DNA of 8,387 nt from the NCBI GenBank assembly GCA_002482805.1, contig DLGR01000038.1:20695-29081 (forward strand). The letters run 5' to 3'. The stretch comes from Micavibrio sp. UBA7689 (GTDB lineage Bacteria; Pseudomonadota; Alphaproteobacteria; Micavibrionales; Micavibrionaceae). Positions within the stretch are counted from its first letter, which is position 1. Each line of letters starts with the position of its first letter. The position numbers and the translations under genes were made by a program. Shown in pieces: positions 6,196 through 8,387 of the stretch. The notes beneath the pieces are model-generated. The model did no database searches. It was given only the letters and a program-made list of their open reading frames with translations, and had not been told where the DNA came from.

Positions 6196-6846
6196 TCAGG
6201 AAATTTGGGCGGCGCAGGTGTTGGTGCGGTCCTGACGGAAAGATGGGCGTGCGGTGTAGTCTGCCCCTATCTCGTAGTGTCCCACAAAATTAGGTCTGTT
6301 GCGGTAAGCAGAAGCGAGAAGGGAAATCACCGTACCCATAAATCGTTCGGTTTTTTCATCTTCGGTTCCCGCGGTATTCGTAAATGTATCGGGATTGAAG
6401 TTAAGGGTAATTGTATTGCAGTTGATGTCCGCGCTCATTTGCTCGCCGCTTCTTTCGCGGAAATTAAAACGCAGAGGGTATTGATTGTCGCTCATAGATT
6501 GGACGAGGGCGCGCGCAAGACTGATGTCCCGTATATTCGAGGGCGCGAATTCCTGTTCGGGATATATGCGGTTGATGTCGGGCCTGTATAAACAGGCAAA
6601 GTTCATAAGATTGCCTAGATCCTCGGATTCCTTTTCGGAAAGAGCTCTGCCGCTTACAGGAATGGTGCTACCAAGAATTTCATCATCGCCCGAGGCCATG
6701 GATGAAAAGGCCGGCAAAGGCGTTTTGGGAAAGCCGGCTTCGGGGCCGCCTTCCATATAAAAGCAATCTGCTTTTGCAGGTTGCGCCGTTACTGCCATGA
6801 ATGCCGCCGCAGCAATCGGCGCGGCCAATTTGGATAACATACTCAT
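6196..6846 (-). CDS. Exported protein with four cysteines, function unknown
   Basis: I do not recognise this 216-residue protein. Residues 1-26 look like a signal peptide: a lysine near the start, a long alanine-rich hydrophobic core (LAAPIAAAAFMAVTA) and an AKA cleavage site before D27. C28 follows AD rather than a lipobox, so a lipoprotein is unlikely. The mature part has four cysteines (28, 85, 143, 211), enough for two disulfides, and no transmembrane helix. Its middle (NIRDISLARALVQSM, 104-118) looks helical. The first ATG is favoured because AAAAGGG (6860-6854) is seven bases upstream; a second ATG lies two codons later. It stands alone between the divergent ruvX and gatC. Confidence 0.8.
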   Translation of the reverse strand: MSMLSKLAAPIAAAAFMAVTAQPAKADCFYMEGGPEAGFPKTPLPAFSSMASGDDEILGSTIPVSGRALSEKESEDLGNLMNFACLYRPDINRIYPEQEFAPSNIRDISLARALVQSMSDNQYPLRFNFRERSGEQMSADINCNTITLNFNPDTFTNTAGTEDEKTERFMGTVISLLASAYRNRPNFVGHYEIGADYTARPSFRQDRTNTCAAQIS

Positions 6847-6875
6847 CTCATCACCCTTTTATTATTTGTTGGCGA

Positions 6876-6904
6876 AACATAATACAAAACTAGAGTTATG
6901 TCAA
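6876..6904 (-). promoter_or_regulatory. Putative promoter of the exported four-cysteine protein
   Basis: The minus strand reads TTGACA (6904-6899, a perfect -35), 17 bases, then TATGTT (6881-6876, four of six matches). This would give a leader of about 20-25 bases containing the AAAAGGG ribosome binding site. The -35 box coincides with the first possible ruvX start codon (6898-6900), which hints that ruvX translation may begin further downstream. Confidence 0.5.
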
Positions 6905-7440
6905 AAAATAGAGCTTTAAAAGACGGCTTAAAACGGTTAAAAGGGCCCATGCCTCTGGGTTTATTAAAAGATATAAGCGCCGCTACCCCCAAAAACGTCC
7001 GTTTGCTAGGCGTGGATCTGGGCACCAAGACCATGGGTCTGGCCATCGGCGACACGGGGCATTCCGTGGCGACACCCTTGAAAACCATCAACCGCAAGAA
7101 TCTATCCTACGACATGAAGGCCTTGGGTGAGGTGATGAGGGAGTTCGAAATAGGCGGGTTCGTATTTGGTTGGCCGCTCAATATGGACGGCTCGCTGAGC
7201 GGATCTTGTGACCGCGTTCGCTCGTTCATCGACGAGATGCGTAATTATCCCCAGGAGCTGGGGATAGAACAGGGGACGGACCTGTGGATTGCCTTATTTG
7301 ACGAACGGTTATCCACATCGACTGTGCAAAACTTCCTGGTGGACGATGTGGATATGTCCAGAACACGCCGCGCCGCTGTAGTAGATAAACTTGCAGCGCA
7401 ACTTATTCTACAAGGTGCGCTCGATACGCTGAAAGCTTAG
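6898..7440 (+). CDS. ruvX: RuvX/YqgF-family putative Holliday junction resolvase / pre-16S rRNA nuclease
   Basis: RuvX/YqgF is an RNase-H-fold nuclease, best known for processing the 5' end of pre-16S rRNA and also proposed as a Holliday junction resolvase. The signature runs LLGVDLGTKTMGLAIGD (36-52, metal-binding D40), FVFGWPLNMDGS (88-99), LFDERLSTSTV (133-143, acidic E136) and VVDKLAAQLILQGAL (161-175, D163). The open frame gives 180 residues. An alternative start at ATG 6949 (M18) would give 163, closer to the usual 140-165, and would remove an unusually basic N-terminal extension. Ribosome binding sites are poor at both: TAGAG two bases from the first, AAAAGGG only three bases from the second. 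It is the only plus-strand gene and its stop overlaps that of the nucleoside hydrolase gene. Confidence 0.93.
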   Translation: MSKNRALKDGLKRLKGPMPLGLLKDISAATPKNVRLLGVDLGTKTMGLAIGDTGHSVATPLKTINRKNLSYDMKALGEVMREFEIGGFVFGWPLNMDGSLSGSCDRVRSFIDEMRNYPQELGIEQGTDLWIALFDERLSTSTVQNFLVDDVDMSRTRRAAVVDKLAAQLILQGALDTLKA

Positions 7441-8387
7441 GCGTTGTGAATGCCGCCTGCCCGATAGATGGATAGGCCCAATCCTTGCCTCAGCAAAGCA
7501 TAAGCAGCGGATTTATCGCGCACGCCATTGACCCATGTGACGTTGCCTTCTTCTTTGCCGATCGTAACCATGCCGCGTTTACCTTCAAAATCAGGTGCGG
7601 CTTCTTCAAAGTGAATGCTTACGCCTTCTTTTTTTGTATAGAGGGTTGGTCTGATTGAGTACAGAACGGCATTTGCGTCGTGGATGAAAGGACCGTCCAC
7701 GCCGAACTTCCTTTTATCCAGATCTGCAACGACCGTCGCCAATTTCAACATATCGGCAACATGTGTATTGTTTGCTCCGTCCATCTCTGCAAGATCTTTT
7801 TGGCGCCTGGGCGTAAGAACCATATGTTGTGTCGCATCTGCCGACATGATGGTTAGGTTGACGCCACTGCGGATGACTTCGTTAACCGCCATTGGGTCCA
7901 TGTAAGCATTGAATTCAGCGTGTAGCGTAATATTGCCGCGGCGCATTTTACCGTCTTCAAAAACAGGCACCCCCTTTAGGCCGGGCGGTTTATCGGCGCC
8001 ACCCATCCAGATCACTTCAGCTATCTTGTCTTTCGCTTCGGGATGTTTGTTCAGCAAATACGCGATGTTTGTAAGCGGCCCCGTTGCGATGACGGTCACT
8101 TTTTCTTTAGAGGCATTCAGTTTTTCCAAATACCAATCCGCTATATCGCCGTCTTTTGCTTTTCTGGAAGTCGCGGGAAAAATCACACCGCCGACACCGT
8201 CTTGACCGAATGCGTTATCGCCAAGCGGGCTGACATTGTCGCGGGCGAGTTCTGCGCCTTTCGCGACTTCAATATTGCGTGCCTTCATCCACTCTAAAAA
8301 TCCTAAAGTGACTTTGGTGGCTTGGGAAAGACTGACATTGCCGAATACGGTGGAGATTCCAAGGACGCTAAAACGCTGCCGGTGGCC
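7437..8387 (-). CDS. Inosine-uridine-preferring nucleoside hydrolase family protein, N-terminus cut by window edge
   Basis: This family hydrolyses the N-glycosidic bond of ribonucleosides, giving a free base and ribose, usually for purine and pyrimidine salvage. The frame stays open to the right edge; 316 residues are visible and the frame is intact upstream of the first ATG at 8288. The upstream part matches the family too (VLGISTVFGNVSLSQAT, residues 8-24 of the visible part), so 8288 is not the start. Other marks are GQDGVGG (61-67), ATGPLTNIAYLL (101-112), the GN-x-x-x-x-AEFN strand ending in N160, and FIHDANAV (234-241) with ligand-binding H236 and D237. The N-terminal D-x-D-x-G-x-DD calcium and ribose motif, about 30 residues further upstream, lies outside the window. 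Substrate preference, and whether it is exported, cannot be judged. Confidence 0.93.
   Translation of the reverse strand, partial: GHRQRFSVLGISTVFGNVSLSQATKVTLGFLEWMKARNIEVAKGAELARDNVSPLGDNAFGQDGVGGVIFPATSRKAKDGDIADWYLEKLNASKEKVTVIATGPLTNIAYLLNKHPEAKDKIAEVIWMGGADKPPGLKGVPVFEDGKMRRGNITLHAEFNAYMDPMAVNEVIRSGVNLTIMSADATQHMVLTPRRQKDLAEMDGANNTHVADMLKLATVVADLDKRKFGVDGPFIHDANAVLYSIRPTLYTKKEGVSIHFEEAAPDFEGKRGMVTIGKEEGNVTWVNGVRDKSAAYALLRQGLGLSIYRAGGIHNA

Noticed and set aside
6843..7097. 84-codon minus-strand frame opposite the start of ruvX
   Set aside because: It is a shadow of ruvX, whose RNase-H motifs fix the coding strand there.
7439..7459. Inverted repeat AGGCG...CGCCT just after ruvX as a terminator
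   Set aside because: Five pairs with a ten-base loop and no T-run on either strand; it also lies inside the nucleoside hydrolase coding sequence.
1..8387. CRISPR array, insertion sequence, integrase or phage structural genes
   Set aside because: No regularly spaced repeats, transposase or integrase motifs, or terminal inverted repeats were seen, and coding sequence fills almost the whole window.

Overview
The window reads as a compact chromosomal segment of a Gram-negative bacterium, most likely an alphaproteobacterium. The evidence is ruvX lying head-to-head with a gatC-gatA-gatB locus, a neighbourhood I associate with that class, together with two exported proteins with classical signal peptides and a base composition near 50% GC by eye. 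No mobile element, CRISPR array or prophage structural gene is visible. Naming a genus would be guesswork.

Layout. Apart from ruvX, every gene lies on the minus strand. From right to left: a nucleoside hydrolase cut by the right edge (7437-8387); ruvX on the plus strand (6898-7440, convergent with the hydrolase and overlapping it by four bases); an exported four-cysteine protein (6196-6846); gatC, gatA, an exported eight-cysteine protein and gatB (6111 down to 2337); a SET-domain protein and a small PLP-fold protein (2313 down to 1211); a three-gene cluster of a DUF4177 protein, a two-helix membrane protein and a TerD-domain protein (1160 down to 122); and a tRNA-Ser(GCU) cut by the left edge (80-1). 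No gap between genes exceeds about 90 bases.

How the genes work together. GatCAB is the amidotransferase that turns Glu-tRNA(Gln) and/or Asp-tRNA(Asn) into the correctly charged tRNAs. Its operon seems to carry passengers: an exported cysteine-rich protein sits 2 bases after gatA and 16 bases before gatB, and the SET gene starts 23 bases after gatB with a strong ribosome binding site. The PLP gene then starts on the last base of the SET stop codon (TAGTG). After a 50-base gap containing a possible promoter, the DUF4177, membrane and TerD genes follow with overlapping ends (TAATG, then TTGA).

The two best candidates for something not yet described are the SET-PLP pair and the DUF4177-membrane-TerD trio. 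Both are tightly coupled sets of uncharacterised small genes downstream of an essential operon. Their joint functions are inference; only the domain assignments and gene junctions are visible here.
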